Positions 11,713 to 20,512 of a stretch of 64,000 nt of DNA are shown here, piece after piece. Below the pieces are notes generated by a model that saw nothing but the letters and a program-made list of their open reading frames with translations, did not search any database and was not told the DNA's origin. The stretch's first letter is position 1. Each line of letters begins with the position of its first letter. The translations under genes were made by a program, and so were the position numbers. Origin of the DNA: Streptomyces niveus (GTDB taxonomy: Bacteria > Actinomycetota > Actinomycetes > Streptomycetales > Streptomycetaceae). The stretch is from positions 868,001 through 932,000 of the forward strand of contig NZ_CP018047.1 in assembly GCF_002009175.1 (NCBI RefSeq), given 5' to 3'.

Positions 11713-14253
11713 ATGGCCGAGGACGAGACCGGACGACTGCTGGAGAAGCTCGACATCGGGCAGAAGGTCCGTCTGCTGACGGGCGCCAGCAATTGGCGTA
11801 CGTACGCCGAACCGGCCGTCGGGCTGCGTCCTCTCACGATGTCCGACGGACCCTCCGGAGTACGCGGTGAGACGTGGGACGAGCGGCGGACCTCCCTCGT
11901 CCTGCCGTCACCGACCGCGCTCGCGGCCTCCTGGGACGAGGAGTTGGTGCGCGAGCTGGGCGGGCTGCTGGCCGCCGAGGCGCGCCGCAAGGGCGTCCAG
12001 GTGCTCCTCGCCCCGACGCTCAACCTGCACCGGTCGCCGCTCGGCGGACGGCACTTCGAGTGCTTCTCCGAGGATCCGCTGCTGACCGCGCGCACGGGCG
12101 TCGCGTTCGTCAAGGGCGTACAGCAGGGCGGTGTCGCGGCCACGGCCAAACACTTCGTGGCCAACGACGCGGAGACCGACCGGCTGCACGTCGACGTGCG
12201 GGTGACCGAGCGGGCGCTGCGCGAGCTGTATCTGGCGCCGTTCGAGGCGGCGGTGGAGGCCGGTGTCTGGGCGGTGATGTCCGCGTACAACAAGGTCAAC
12301 GGCGTGACCATGTCGGCGAGTCCACTCCTGGAGTGGCCGCTGAAGGGAGACAGGCCGCTGCCGGGGAACGGGCCGGTCCAGGGCGGCTGGGGCTTCGACG
12401 GGCTCGTCGTCTCCGACTGGGGGGCGGTTCGCTCGCTGCTGGGCAGCGCGCGCTCGGGCCAGGACCTCGCCATGCCGGGACCGGAGAGCCCGTGGGCGGC
12501 CGGGCTGCTCGCCGCCGTGACGGCGGGCCTGATCGACGAGGCGCGGATCGACGACAAGGTACGGCGGCTGCTGCGGCTCGCCCGGCACGTGGGGGCGCTG
12601 GGCGAACCGCCCCCGGTCCGGCGGCCGTTGACCCCGCCCACCGGTGAACGGGCGGTGCTGCGGCGGGCCGTCGCCGCCGGCACGGTCCTGCTGCGCAACG
12701 AGCGGGGCGCGCTGCCGCTGGATCCGGCCCGGCTGCGCCGCGTCGCTGTCATCGGCCCACGGGCGACGGCCGTACGGATCCAGGGGGGCGGCAGCGCGGA
12801 GGTGTTCCCGTCGTCCGTGGTCACGCCGCTGGAGGGGATCGAGGCGGCACTGCGCGAGGCGCCTCTCCGAGGTGCCGGCGACCGGGCCGAGGTGACGTAC
12901 ACACCTGGGGTGCCGCCGGACACCCACCCGCGGCCGCTCGACCCGGCCTGGACGCGGGATCCTCGCGATGGCGAACCGGGTGTCCTCGTACGGCTGCTGG
13001 ATGCCGACGGCGCCGAACTGCACGCCGAACACCGGCTGTCGGGCCGCATCGTGGAACCGGCCCGTGTCGCGGGCGCCGTCACCGTGGAGATCCGCGCGCT
13101 CGTCCGGCCCCCGGAGAGCGGGAGTTGGACGCTGGGTGTGGGGGGCTGGGGGCTCATCTCCCTGTCCGTGGACGGCCGGACACTGCTGTCGGGCGAGTTC
13201 CCGCTCGACAGCGACGACCCGACCCGCATCCATGTCTCCCCGCCCTACCGGTGTGTACGGGCCGAGTTGACCGAGGGCGTCGAGTCGGAGGTGGTCGCGC
13301 GGCGGCGGCTGGATTCCGGGACAGGTGTGGCGACGCTGCTGGCCGCCGCCCCGCCGCCGGGTGACGCGCCGTCGGCGCTCGCCGCCGCCGTGGCCGCCGC
13401 GCGGGCCGCCGATGTCGCGGTGGTCGTGGTGGGCACGACCGAGGAGAGCGAGTCCGAGGGCCGCGACCGCGAGTCGCTGGCGCTGCCCGGCGGGCAGGAC
13501 GCGCTCGTACGGGCGGTGGCCCGCGCCAACCCGCGCACGGTGGTGCTGGTGAACTCGGGCGGCCCGGTCGCGCTGCCCTGGCACCGCGAGGTGCCCGCGC
13601 TGCTCCTCACCTGGTTCCCGGGGCAGGAGGCCGGACACGGCCTGGCCGACGTGCTGTTCGGCCGCGCGGAGCCGGGCGGACGGCTGCCGACGACCTGGGC
13701 GCTGGCAGAGGAGGACGTCCCGGTGCTCGGCACCCGGCCGCGCGACGGACGCCTTCCTTACGAGGAGGGCGTCCACATCGGCCACCGTGCGTGGCTGCGC
13801 GCAGGGGCGGAGCCGGCGTACTGGTTCGGTCACGGGCTCGGCTACACGACGTGGGCGTACGAGGGGATGGAGGCGCCTCGTGCCGTAGCCGGGGACGGGG
13901 CCGGTGTCGACGTACGCATACGGCTGCGCAACACCGGCCCGCGCAGGGGGCGTGAGGTCGTCCAGGTCTATGTGGCCAGGGCGGACACGACGGTCGACCG
14001 GCCGGTGCGGGCGCTCGCGGGTTACGCCGCCGTGGAGGCGGGCCCCGGCGAGGAGGCCGTGGCGACCGTACGGCTCGCCGCGCGGGCCCTGGCGCACTGG
14101 TCGGCGGACGGCGGACGCTGGGAGACGGAACCGGGCGCGTTCACGCTCCTGGCGGGCTCCTCGGCGGGAGAGCTGCCGCTGAGCACGACGGTTACGGTGG
14201 TGGCGTCGGGGCCGCTCGCGCCGGACACGTCGATGGAGAGCGCTCTCCGCTGA
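11713..14253 (+). CDS. Glycoside hydrolase family 3 beta-glucosidase with inserted PA14-like domain
   Basis: This cytoplasmic (no signal peptide) beta-glucosidase has 846 residues. The GH3 N-terminal barrel contains KHFVANDAETDR and the nucleophile Asp235 in GFDGLVVSDWGAV. The C-terminal domain has VVVGTTEESESEGRDRESL, holding the acid/base Glu near 580-582. Between them, about residues 415-530, is a beta-rich segment (SWTLGVGGWGLISLSVDGR) typical of the PA14 insertion found in one GH3 subgroup, and the end is fibronectin-III-like. AAGGGGG sets the start. The gene is preceded by a GGAGAGCGCTCTCC operator and followed 16 nt later by a LacI regulator. It probably hydrolyses imported beta-linked gluco-oligosaccharides; the linkage is not known. 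Confidence 0.93.
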   Translation: MAEDETGRLLEKLDIGQKVRLLTGASNWRTYAEPAVGLRPLTMSDGPSGVRGETWDERRTSLVLPSPTALAASWDEELVRELGGLLAAEARRKGVQVLLAPTLNLHRSPLGGRHFECFSEDPLLTARTGVAFVKGVQQGGVAATAKHFVANDAETDRLHVDVRVTERALRELYLAPFEAAVEAGVWAVMSAYNKVNGVTMSASPLLEWPLKGDRPLPGNGPVQGGWGFDGLVVSDWGAVRSLLGSARSGQDLAMPGPESPWAAGLLAAVTAGLIDEARIDDKVRRLLRLARHVGALGEPPPVRRPLTPPTGERAVLRRAVAAGTVLLRNERGALPLDPARLRRVAVIGPRATAVRIQGGGSAEVFPSSVVTPLEGIEAALREAPLRGAGDRAEVTYTPGVPPDTHPRPLDPAWTRDPRDGEPGVLVRLLDADGAELHAEHRLSGRIVEPARVAGAVTVEIRALVRPPESGSWTLGVGGWGLISLSVDGRTLLSGEFPLDSDDPTRIHVSPPYRCVRAELTEGVESEVVARRRLDSGTGVATLLAAAPPPGDAPSALAAAVAAARAADVAVVVVGTTEESESEGRDRESLALPGGQDALVRAVARANPRTVVLVNSGGPVALPWHREVPALLLTWFPGQEAGHGLADVLFGRAEPGGRLPTTWALAEEDVPVLGTRPRDGRLPYEEGVHIGHRAWLRAGAEPAYWFGHGLGYTTWAYEGMEAPRAVAGDGAGVDVRIRLRNTGPRRGREVVQVYVARADTTVDRPVRALAGYAAVEAGPGEEAVATVRLAARALAHWSADGGRWETEPGAFTLLAGSSAGELPLSTTVTVVASGPLAPDTSMESALR
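14235..14248. promoter_or_regulatory. Palindromic operator GGAGAGCGCTCTCC, copy 2 (upstream of lacI-type gene)
   Basis: The perfect 14-bp palindrome sits inside the last codons of the GH3 gene and directly upstream of the probable -10 element of the LacI-type gene, the place where a bound repressor would block RNA polymerase. This implies autoregulation. Confidence 0.72.
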
Positions 14254-14256
14254 TGC

Positions 14257-14262
14257 TATAAA
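14257..14262 (+). promoter_or_regulatory. Probable -10 element TATAAA of the LacI-type gene (leaderless transcript)
   Basis: TATAAA stands out in GC-rich surroundings, and its last base is 8 nt before the ATG at 14270. A transcript would start at or next to the A of the start codon, and no ribosome-binding site is visible, so the mRNA is probably leaderless. Confidence 0.55.
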
Positions 14263-14269
14263 TGCGCTC

Positions 14270-15388
14270 ATGACGGAGGATTCACGAGCGGTCGGCGCGC
14301 CCACGCTGGAGGATGTCGCCAAGGCGGCCGGGGTCTCCCGCGCCACCGTCTCACGCGTCATCAACGGTGTACGCAACGTCGATCCGGTGATCCAGGCGGC
14401 CGTACGGGACGCGGTGGCCGTCACCGGGTACACCCCCAACCGCGCGGCCCGCTCACTCGTCACCCGCAAGGCCGACTCGATCGCCCTGGTGGTGTCGGGC
14501 GCCGGCGACGACCCGCCGCCGGTCGCCGCGACGGCGGGGGGCGGGAGCGGCGACGGCGGCCGAGAGGGTGCCGGATTCGACGGGGGCGTGGGCTCCTTCA
14601 TGACGGACGTCTTCGGCGACCCGTTCTTCGGGCGGGTGGTGACGGGGGTCGTCAACTTCCTTCGCCCGCGCGGGATTCATCCGGTGCTGATGTTCGCCGA
14701 GACCTCGCGTGCGCGGGACGAGGTGGTGTCGTACCTGCGCCAGGGCAGCGCCGACGGGGCGCTGGTCGTCTCGACACACGCCGAGGACCCGCTGCCCGCG
14801 CTCATCACCGACGCCGGTCTGCCCGCCGTGCTGTACGCGCGCCCCGCCCGTCCCGTACGGATCAGCTACGTCGACCTCGCCCACCAGGACGGCGCCCGGC
14901 TGGCCGCCGAGCATCTGCTCGCCCGTGGCTGCCGGCGGATCGTCACGATCGCCGGGCCGCTCGACATACCGGCGGGGCAGGACCGGCTGGCGGGCTTCCG
15001 GGACACGATGGCCCGGCAGGGACATCCGTACGTCCCCGTGACGGAGGGCCAGTTCACCGAGGAGAGCGGCGCGTCGGCGATGGAGCGGCTGCTCGCGGAA
15101 CAGCCGGACCTGGACGGGGTGTTCGCGGCCAACGACCTGATGGCCGTAGGCGCGTGCCGGGTGCTGCGTGAGCGCGGGCGGCGGGTGCCGGAGGATGTCG
15201 CGGTGATCGGCTTCGACGACAGCCGCGCGGCGGCGTCGTGCCGGCCGCCGCTGACGACGGTGCGGCAGCCGGTGGAGGACATGGCGGCGGAGATGGCGCG
15301 GCTGCTGCTGGATCGCCTGGCGCGGCCGGAACGTCCGGTGACGTCGGTGATCTTCGAACCCACCCTGATCCAACGCGCCTCGGCCTGA
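14270..15388 (+). CDS. LacI-family transcriptional regulator of the GGAGAGCGCTCTCC regulon
   Basis: This 372-residue repressor has the N-terminal helix-turn-helix LEDVAKAAGVSRATVSRVIN followed by the hinge region TPNRAARSLVTRKADSIALVV. The effector domain shows FAANDLMAVGACRVLRERG and VPEDVAVIGFDDSRAA. A Gly/Ala-rich insert of about 35 residues (near residues 78-112) separates the hinge from the conserved FGDPFFGRVV start of the effector core, which is unusual. The gene follows the GH3 beta-glucosidase by 16 nt and has its own operator and -10 box. It is the best candidate to bind the four GGAGAGCGCTCTCC sites in the window. The inducer is presumably a beta-glucan-derived sugar (inference). 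Confidence 0.93.
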   Translation: MTEDSRAVGAPTLEDVAKAAGVSRATVSRVINGVRNVDPVIQAAVRDAVAVTGYTPNRAARSLVTRKADSIALVVSGAGDDPPPVAATAGGGSGDGGREGAGFDGGVGSFMTDVFGDPFFGRVVTGVVNFLRPRGIHPVLMFAETSRARDEVVSYLRQGSADGALVVSTHAEDPLPALITDAGLPAVLYARPARPVRISYVDLAHQDGARLAAEHLLARGCRRIVTIAGPLDIPAGQDRLAGFRDTMARQGHPYVPVTEGQFTEESGASAMERLLAEQPDLDGVFAANDLMAVGACRVLRERGRRVPEDVAVIGFDDSRAAASCRPPLTTVRQPVEDMAAEMARLLLDRLARPERPVTSVIFEPTLIQRASA

Positions 15389-15398
15389 CCGGCGGGGT

Positions 15399-15793
15399 TG
15401 TGTCCTCAATCGCCGGACGGGCTGGGTTGGTGCTCCCCGTGCACGCGGGACCCAGGCCCCACGGCCACGGCCCCGGCTTTGTCCTCAATCGCCGGACGGG
15501 CTGGGGTTGGTGGGCCCGAGCCGAGTCGCATTACCCATGCACGCGGGAACGGGCCCTACGGCCCAAGGTTTGTCCTCAAACGCCGGACGGGCTGGGCATG
15601 CCCGCAAGCCCGGCCACTCCAGCCCGTCCGGCGATTGAGGACAAACCCGGGCCTCAACGAGCCCGCCGCGTTCGGGCAAGGCCGGCCAAAGCAAGCCCGT
15701 CCGGCGCTTGAGGACAAGACCCCGGCCCCGACGAGCCCGCCGCTCTCCGGGCGAGGCCGGCCAGAACAAGCCCGTCCGGCGATTGAGGACAGG
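15399..15793. repeat. Inverted array of six TGTCCTCAATCGCCGGACGG-type repeats
   Basis: The 411-nt gap between two convergent regulator genes holds three forward copies of a ~25-bp repeat (cores near 15401, 15480 and 15571) and three reverse copies (15620-15646, 15693-15718, 15768-15793). Spacer sequence is repeated too: forward copies share a GCACGCGGGA-containing spacer, reverse copies share GACGAGCCCGCCG and GGCCGGCCA blocks, giving units of about 73-91 nt. Forward and reverse sets can fold into long stems. No gene is visible. Position between two stop codons suggests a terminator role. The same repeat forms the hairpin after gnd (33820-33873). Confidence 0.85.
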
Positions 15794-15799
15794 AGGTGG

Positions 15800-17104
15800 C
15801 TACGTCGGCGACGGGGCCCATCGTGGGGGTGGCACGTTGCCCGGGGGCGGCGGCAGCGGACGCGTGCCGCCGCGGGCGAGGAAGTCCGTCAGGGGCAGCG
15901 TCGCCGCGCCGACAGTCACCGCGTCGGGCCCGAGCCGCCCCATCTCGACCGTCGCCCGCGCCCCCGTGTGCCGCAGCGCGTACTCGCGGGCGTAGCGGCG
16001 GATGTCCGGCAGCAGGTGCGGGCCGATCAGAAGGCCCGCCCACCCACCGAGCAGCACCCGTTCCGGCAGGAACAGGTTGATCAGGTCGGCCACCGCGGCC
16101 CCGAGGCACTCCGCGGTCTCGTCGAGCAGCGCCACCGCGACCGGGTCCGGCGCCGCCCCGCCCGGCGGCGGGAAGGCCGCGGCCAGCAGGGCCGCCAACG
16201 CCGTCTCGTCGTCCGCGTCGGCCGGCAGCGGGCCCCCCGCCTCCTGCCAGCGCTCGCGCATCGCCTCCGCGCCCGCGTACGCCTCCAGGCAGCCGATGGA
16301 GCCGCAACGGCAGCGCCGGCCCCGCATCTGCACAGTGGTGTGGCCCCATTCGAGCGCGCTGCTGCGCTGGTTCTCGTCGAGCGTGCCGCCTTCGCCACCG
16401 TGAATCACGCTGGCACCCACGCCGGAGCCGATGAGCGCGATCGCGGCCGTACCGGTGCCCCGCCCGCCGCCGAACCACATCTCCGCCTGGCCGAGCGTCT
16501 TGGCGCCGTTGTCGATGAAGAGCGGGACCTCGGCGGGTATGTCGACGGCGGCCCGCAGCAGTTTCTCGAAGGGCACCGCGCTCCAGCCCATGGTCTGGCC
16601 GTGGACGACCGCGCCCTCGGGGCCGTCGCGTTCGATGATGCCGGGGACGCCGATGCCGATGCCGAGAAGTTCGCGCGGGTCTGCACCGGCGTCCCGCAGG
16701 ACGTGGGCGACGCCGGTGCGCACGTGCGCGACGATGCGTTCGACGTCGTGACCGTGCTGCGCCAACAGCCTTTCGGTGCGGGCGAGTTCGGTCAGGGACA
16801 GATCGAAGAGTTCGACACGGACGCGAGTCTCCCCGATGTCGATGCCGATGAGCAGCGCGCCGCTCGGAGCCACGCGCAGCAGCGTGCGGGGCCTGCCGCC
16901 GTCGGAGTCGACCACACCGGCCTCCTCCAGGAGGCGTTCGGCGGCGAGTTCGGTGACGACGTTGCTGATGGAACCTGAACTCAGTCCGGTCGCGGGGCCG
17001 AGCTCCTGACGGCTCAGGGGCCCGTCGAAATACAACCGTTGCAACACCCTCGCCCGGTTGCCCCTGCGCAGGTCACGCACTGTTCTTCTGTCCCGCTCGG
17101 CCAT
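15800..17104 (-). CDS. ROK-family transcriptional regulator
   Basis: This 434-residue sugar-responsive repressor has an N-terminal winged helix (LRRGNRARVLQRLYFDGPLS; ELGPATGLSSGSISNVVTEL). It is followed by a ROK kinase-like domain with the ATP-loop LLIGIDIGETRVRVELFDL, the GIGIGVPGII segment and the zinc-binding signature CRCGSIGCLEAYAGAEA. It is divergent from the SBP-permease-GH1 operon starting at 17245, with a 140-nt gap holding an AT-rich inverted repeat, so it most likely controls that operon and itself. The ligand is unknown, presumably a beta-glucoside or its phosphate (inference). Confidence 0.93.
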   Translation of the reverse strand: MAERDRRTVRDLRRGNRARVLQRLYFDGPLSRQELGPATGLSSGSISNVVTELAAERLLEEAGVVDSDGGRPRTLLRVAPSGALLIGIDIGETRVRVELFDLSLTELARTERLLAQHGHDVERIVAHVRTGVAHVLRDAGADPRELLGIGIGVPGIIERDGPEGAVVHGQTMGWSAVPFEKLLRAAVDIPAEVPLFIDNGAKTLGQAEMWFGGGRGTGTAAIALIGSGVGASVIHGGEGGTLDENQRSSALEWGHTTVQMRGRRCRCGSIGCLEAYAGAEAMRERWQEAGGPLPADADDETALAALLAAAFPPPGGAAPDPVAVALLDETAECLGAAVADLINLFLPERVLLGGWAGLLIGPHLLPDIRRYAREYALRHTGARATVEMGRLGPDAVTVGAATLPLTDFLARGGTRPLPPPPGNVPPPRWAPSPT

Positions 17105-17167
17105 GGTGCTCCTTCCCAGCAGGCAACATACCCCGGTCCCAGACCTTGACGCGACCTTCCCTCACCT

Positions 17168-17190
17168 CTTAAATCACGACATAAATTAAG
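17168..17190. promoter_or_regulatory. AT-rich inverted repeat CTTAA-n13-TTAAG, candidate ROK operator
   Basis: CTTAA (17168-17172) and TTAAG (17186-17190) flank an AT-rich 13-nt centre in the divergent region between the ROK gene and the SBP gene. ROK/NagC-type regulators commonly bind such AT-rich palindromes. No CebR-type box is present here. Confidence 0.5.
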
Positions 17191-17244
17191 CCGTGAGGCA
17201 GCGTTCGACTCTCGAACACAGCCACCCCGGAAAGGGGCAGTCCC

Positions 17245-18561
17245 ATGCGCCGAATCAGAGCCGCAGCAGTCATCACCCTCACCACCGCCCTCGCCGCCAC
17301 CGTCACCGGTTGCGGCGGCGGAACGTCGACCGACGAGGGCGGCAGCAACGACTCACCGAAGACGCTCACCTACTGGGCGTCCAACCAGGGCCCCAACATC
17401 GAGGCCGACAAGAAGATCCTCACTCCCGAGCTGAAGAAGTTCGAGAAGGAGACGGGGATCAAGGTCAAGCTCGAAGTGGTGCCCTGGTCCGATCTGCTCA
17501 CCCGGATCCTGGCCGCCACCACGTCCGGGCAGGGCCCCGACGTACTGAACATCGGCAACACCTGGTCCGCCTCGCTCCAGGCGACCGGCGCGCTGCTGCC
17601 GTGGGACGACAAGAACTTCGAGGCGATAGGCGGCCGGGACCGCTTCGTCGACTCGGCGGTCGCCTCCGCAGGCGCCGAGGGCGAGCCGCCGGCGGCCGTA
17701 CCGCTGTACTCGCTCGCGTACGCGCTCTACTACAACAAGCAGATGTTCGCGGACGCCGGTATCGACGGTCCGCCCGCCACCTGGGACGAGCTGGTCGCCG
17801 ACGGCAAGAAGCTGTCCAAGGACGGCAAATGGGCGCTGGGCGCCGAGGGCGGCAACCTGTCGAACAACATCCACCAGGTCTTCGCGCTCGGCCAGCAGCA
17901 CGGCGCCGACTTCTTCGACGCGTCGGGCAAGCCGACCTTCACCGCCGACGGCAATGTCGCGGCGGTGAAGCAGTACATCGACTTCATGGCCAAGGACAAG
18001 ATCATCGCTCCGGGCAACGCGGAGTACGCCCAGAACCAGTCGCTGACCGACTTCGCCAAGGGCAGGACGGCGATGGTGCTCTGGCAGGCCGCGGCCTCCA
18101 CGTTCGCCTCCCAGGGCATGAAGCCCGAGGACTGGGGCGCGGCGCCCGTACCCGTGCCGTCCGGCGTGCCCGGCGCCGACAAGCAGGTCAACTCGATGGT
18201 CGCCGGCATCAACATCGCCGTCTTCAAGAACACCAAGAACGTCGACGGCGCCAGGAAGTTCGTCAAGTTCATGACGAGCGACGCCGAGCAGAAGCTCCTC
18301 AACAAGACCTACGGGTCGATCCCGCCCGTCGCCGCGGCCCAGGCCGACCCGGCGTTCGCCGCGCCCGACCTGAAGGTCCTGCGCGACACCCTCGCGAACA
18401 GCGCGGCGCCGCTCCCCCAGGTGCCGGAGGAGTCGCAGTTCGAGACCGCCGTCGGGACCGCGGTCAAGGACCTGTGGGCGGACGCCGCCTCAGGGACCCC
18501 CGTGACGACCGAGTCCGTCAAGAAGCGGCTGGACAAGGCCCAGCAGCAGATGCAGCAGTGA
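17245..18561 (+). CDS. Extracellular sugar-binding lipoprotein, CUT1 family
   Basis: This receptor for an oligosaccharide importer has 438 residues. The signal peptide ends in a lipobox at Cys23 (LAATVTGC), followed by a Gly/Ser linker and an extracellular solute-binding family 1 fold (LTYWASNQGPNIEADKKILTPE; DVLNIGNTWSASLQATGALLPWD; DFAKGRTAMVLWQAAASTFA). GGAAAGGGG before the ATG gives a strong ribosome-binding site. Two permease genes follow with a 10-nt gap and no ATPase is encoded, as usual for Streptomyces CUT1 systems that borrow a shared MsiK. The GH1 gene at the operon end suggests a beta-glucoside ligand (inference). Confidence 0.93.
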   Translation: MRRIRAAAVITLTTALAATVTGCGGGTSTDEGGSNDSPKTLTYWASNQGPNIEADKKILTPELKKFEKETGIKVKLEVVPWSDLLTRILAATTSGQGPDVLNIGNTWSASLQATGALLPWDDKNFEAIGGRDRFVDSAVASAGAEGEPPAAVPLYSLAYALYYNKQMFADAGIDGPPATWDELVADGKKLSKDGKWALGAEGGNLSNNIHQVFALGQQHGADFFDASGKPTFTADGNVAAVKQYIDFMAKDKIIAPGNAEYAQNQSLTDFAKGRTAMVLWQAAASTFASQGMKPEDWGAAPVPVPSGVPGADKQVNSMVAGINIAVFKNTKNVDGARKFVKFMTSDAEQKLLNKTYGSIPPVAAAQADPAFAAPDLKVLRDTLANSAAPLPQVPEESQFETAVGTAVKDLWADAASGTPVTTESVKKRLDKAQQQMQQ

Positions 18562-18571
18562 GGCACCGCCC

Positions 18572-19582
18572 ATGACGTCCACCGTGACTCCCCCCGTACG
18601 CAAGACGGGCAGCGGGGCGGACCGGGGCGACGGGGGTGCGCGGCGGCGACGTCTGCCGCGCCTCCCCGACCGGATCCGCCACGGCGGGCTGCCCTATCTG
18701 CTGCTGCTCCCCGCCGTCCTGCTCGAACTGCTCGTGCACATCGTCCCGATGGTGATCGGGATCGTCATGAGCTTCCGCGAACTGACGCAGTTCTACATCA
18801 ACAACTGGGACAAGGCTCCGTGGCGGGCGTTCGACAACTACAAGATCGTTGTCGACTTCGACGCCCCGCTCGGCGAGGCGCTGCTCCACTCCTTCTACGT
18901 CACCTGTCTCTTCACGGTCATCACGGTCGGCCTGTCCTGGCTGTTCGGCATGGCCGCGGCGATCATGCTCCAGGAGAACTTCCGCGGCCGGGGTCTGCTG
19001 CGGGCGGTCTTCCTCACGCCGTACGCGCTGCCCGTGTACGCCGCCGTCATCACCTGGGCGTTCATGTTCCAGCGCGACAACGGCATCATCAACCACGTCC
19101 TGCACGACCAGCTCGGCCTCACCGACGAGCCGTCCTTCTGGCTGATCGGTGACAACAGCTTCATCGCGCTCGTCGTCGTCGCGGTCTGGAAGTCCTGGCC
19201 GTTCGCCTTCCTCATGCTCATGGCCGGGCTCCAGAACATCCCGCGCGAGCTGTACGAGGCGGCGTCCATCGACGGCGCGGGCATCTGGCAGCAGATCCGC
19301 AAGATCACCCTGCCGTCCCTTCGGCCGGTCAACCAGGTGCTGGTGCTGGTGCTGTTCCTGTGGACGTTCAACGACTTCAACACGCCGTACGTACTGTTCG
19401 GCGACTCGGCGCCCGAGGCGGCCAACCTGATCTCGATCCATATCTACCAGTCGTCGTTCGTCACCTGGAACTTCGGTACGGGCTCCGCGATGTCCGTCCT
19501 GCTGCTGCTCTTCCTGCTGCTGGTGACGGCGGTCTATCTGGTGGCCACCTCGCGCGGAAGGAAGGGTTCCGGTGCCGTCTAA
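18572..19582 (+). CDS. Sugar ABC transporter permease, MalF-like
   Basis: This membrane subunit has 336 residues. A basic 30-residue cytoplasmic N-terminus precedes six hydrophobic segments, and the ATPase-docking EAA loop is ELYEAASIDGAGIWQQIRK. It lies between the receptor gene (10 nt upstream) and the second permease, whose GTG start overlaps its 3' end by 11 nt. Confidence 0.92.
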   Translation: MTSTVTPPVRKTGSGADRGDGGARRRRLPRLPDRIRHGGLPYLLLLPAVLLELLVHIVPMVIGIVMSFRELTQFYINNWDKAPWRAFDNYKIVVDFDAPLGEALLHSFYVTCLFTVITVGLSWLFGMAAAIMLQENFRGRGLLRAVFLTPYALPVYAAVITWAFMFQRDNGIINHVLHDQLGLTDEPSFWLIGDNSFIALVVVAVWKSWPFAFLMLMAGLQNIPRELYEAASIDGAGIWQQIRKITLPSLRPVNQVLVLVLFLWTFNDFNTPYVLFGDSAPEAANLISIHIYQSSFVTWNFGTGSAMSVLLLLFLLLVTAVYLVATSRGRKGSGAV

Positions 19583-20450
19583 GCCCCTGGCCGGCAAGGC
19601 CAGATCTCCCCTCGCTCCTCCGGCGTCCTTCCTCTGGACCCGCCGGATCATCCTGGCGTTCCTCACCGCCTTCGCCCTGCTGCCCGTCTATGTGATGGTC
19701 AGCAGTTCGCTGAAGCCGCTGGAGGACGTGACGGGCAAGTTCCAGTGGATCCCGTCCGAGATCACCATTCGTCCGTACTTCGACATCTGGGACACGGTTC
19801 CGCTCGCGCACTACTTCGTGAACTCGCTGATCGTGGCGGGCGCGGCGACGGTGCTGTCGGTGACGATCGCGGTGTTCTCCGCGTACGCCGTGAGCCGCTA
19901 CCGGTTCAGGGGCAAGCGCGTCTTCACCGTCACGGTGCTCTCCACACAGATGTTCCCGGGCATCCTCTTCCTGCTCCCGCTGTTCCTGATCTTCGTCAAC
20001 ATCGGCAACAGCACGGGCGTCGCCCTGTACGGGTCCCGGGGCGGGCTCATCCTCACCTATCTGACCTTCTCCCTGCCCTTCTCCATCTGGATGCTGATCG
20101 GGTACTTCGACTCCATCCCGAGGGATCTGGACGAGGCGGCGATGGTGGACGGCTGCGGTCCGTTCGGCGCACTGTTCCGGGTGGTCGTGCCGGCGGCGAT
20201 TCCCGGCATCGTGGCCGTGTCGGTCTACGCGTTCATGACGGCCTGGGGAGAAGTGCTCTTCGCGTCGGTGATGACGAACGACGAGACCCGCACGCTCGCC
20301 GTCGGCCTCCAGGGCTACGCGACCCAGAACGACGTGTACTGGAACCAGATCATGGCGGCGTCGCTCGTCGTCAGCGTGCCCGTCGTCGCCGGGTTCCTGC
20401 TTCTTCAGCGCTATCTCGTCGCCGGTCTGACGGCGGGGGCGGTCAAGTGA
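19572..20450 (+). CDS. Carbohydrate ABC transporter permease, MalG-like
   Basis: This is the second membrane subunit, 292 residues, with six predicted membrane segments and the EAA loop [19 protein letters not shown]. It starts at GTG 19572, overlapping the MalF-like gene, with GAAGG a few bases upstream. The end AVK is typical of MalG-type proteins. A GH1 beta-glucosidase follows after 62 nt. Confidence 0.92.
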   Translation: MPSKPLAGKARSPLAPPASFLWTRRIILAFLTAFALLPVYVMVSSSLKPLEDVTGKFQWIPSEITIRPYFDIWDTVPLAHYFVNSLIVAGAATVLSVTIAVFSAYAVSRYRFRGKRVFTVTVLSTQMFPGILFLLPLFLIFVNIGNSTGVALYGSRGGLILTYLTFSLPFSIWMLIGYFDSIPRDLDEAAMVDGCGPFGALFRVVVPAAIPGIVAVSVYAFMTAWGEVLFASVMTNDETRTLAVGLQGYATQNDVYWNQIMAASLVVSVPVVAGFLLLQRYLVAGLTAGAVK

Positions 20451-20512
20451 CGTCACATCAGGTGATTCGCCGTCAATCCATTCCCCAAGTGGCCCCTGCG
20501 GAAAGGCAGTCA

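Noticed and set aside
11908..14655. 915-codon minus-strand frame across the GH3 and LacI genes
   Set aside because: It is the antisense shadow of conserved genes and has no recognisable protein motif.
15399..15793. CRISPR array
   Set aside because: The repeats are in both orientations, spacers are themselves repeated and not unique, and there are no cas genes.
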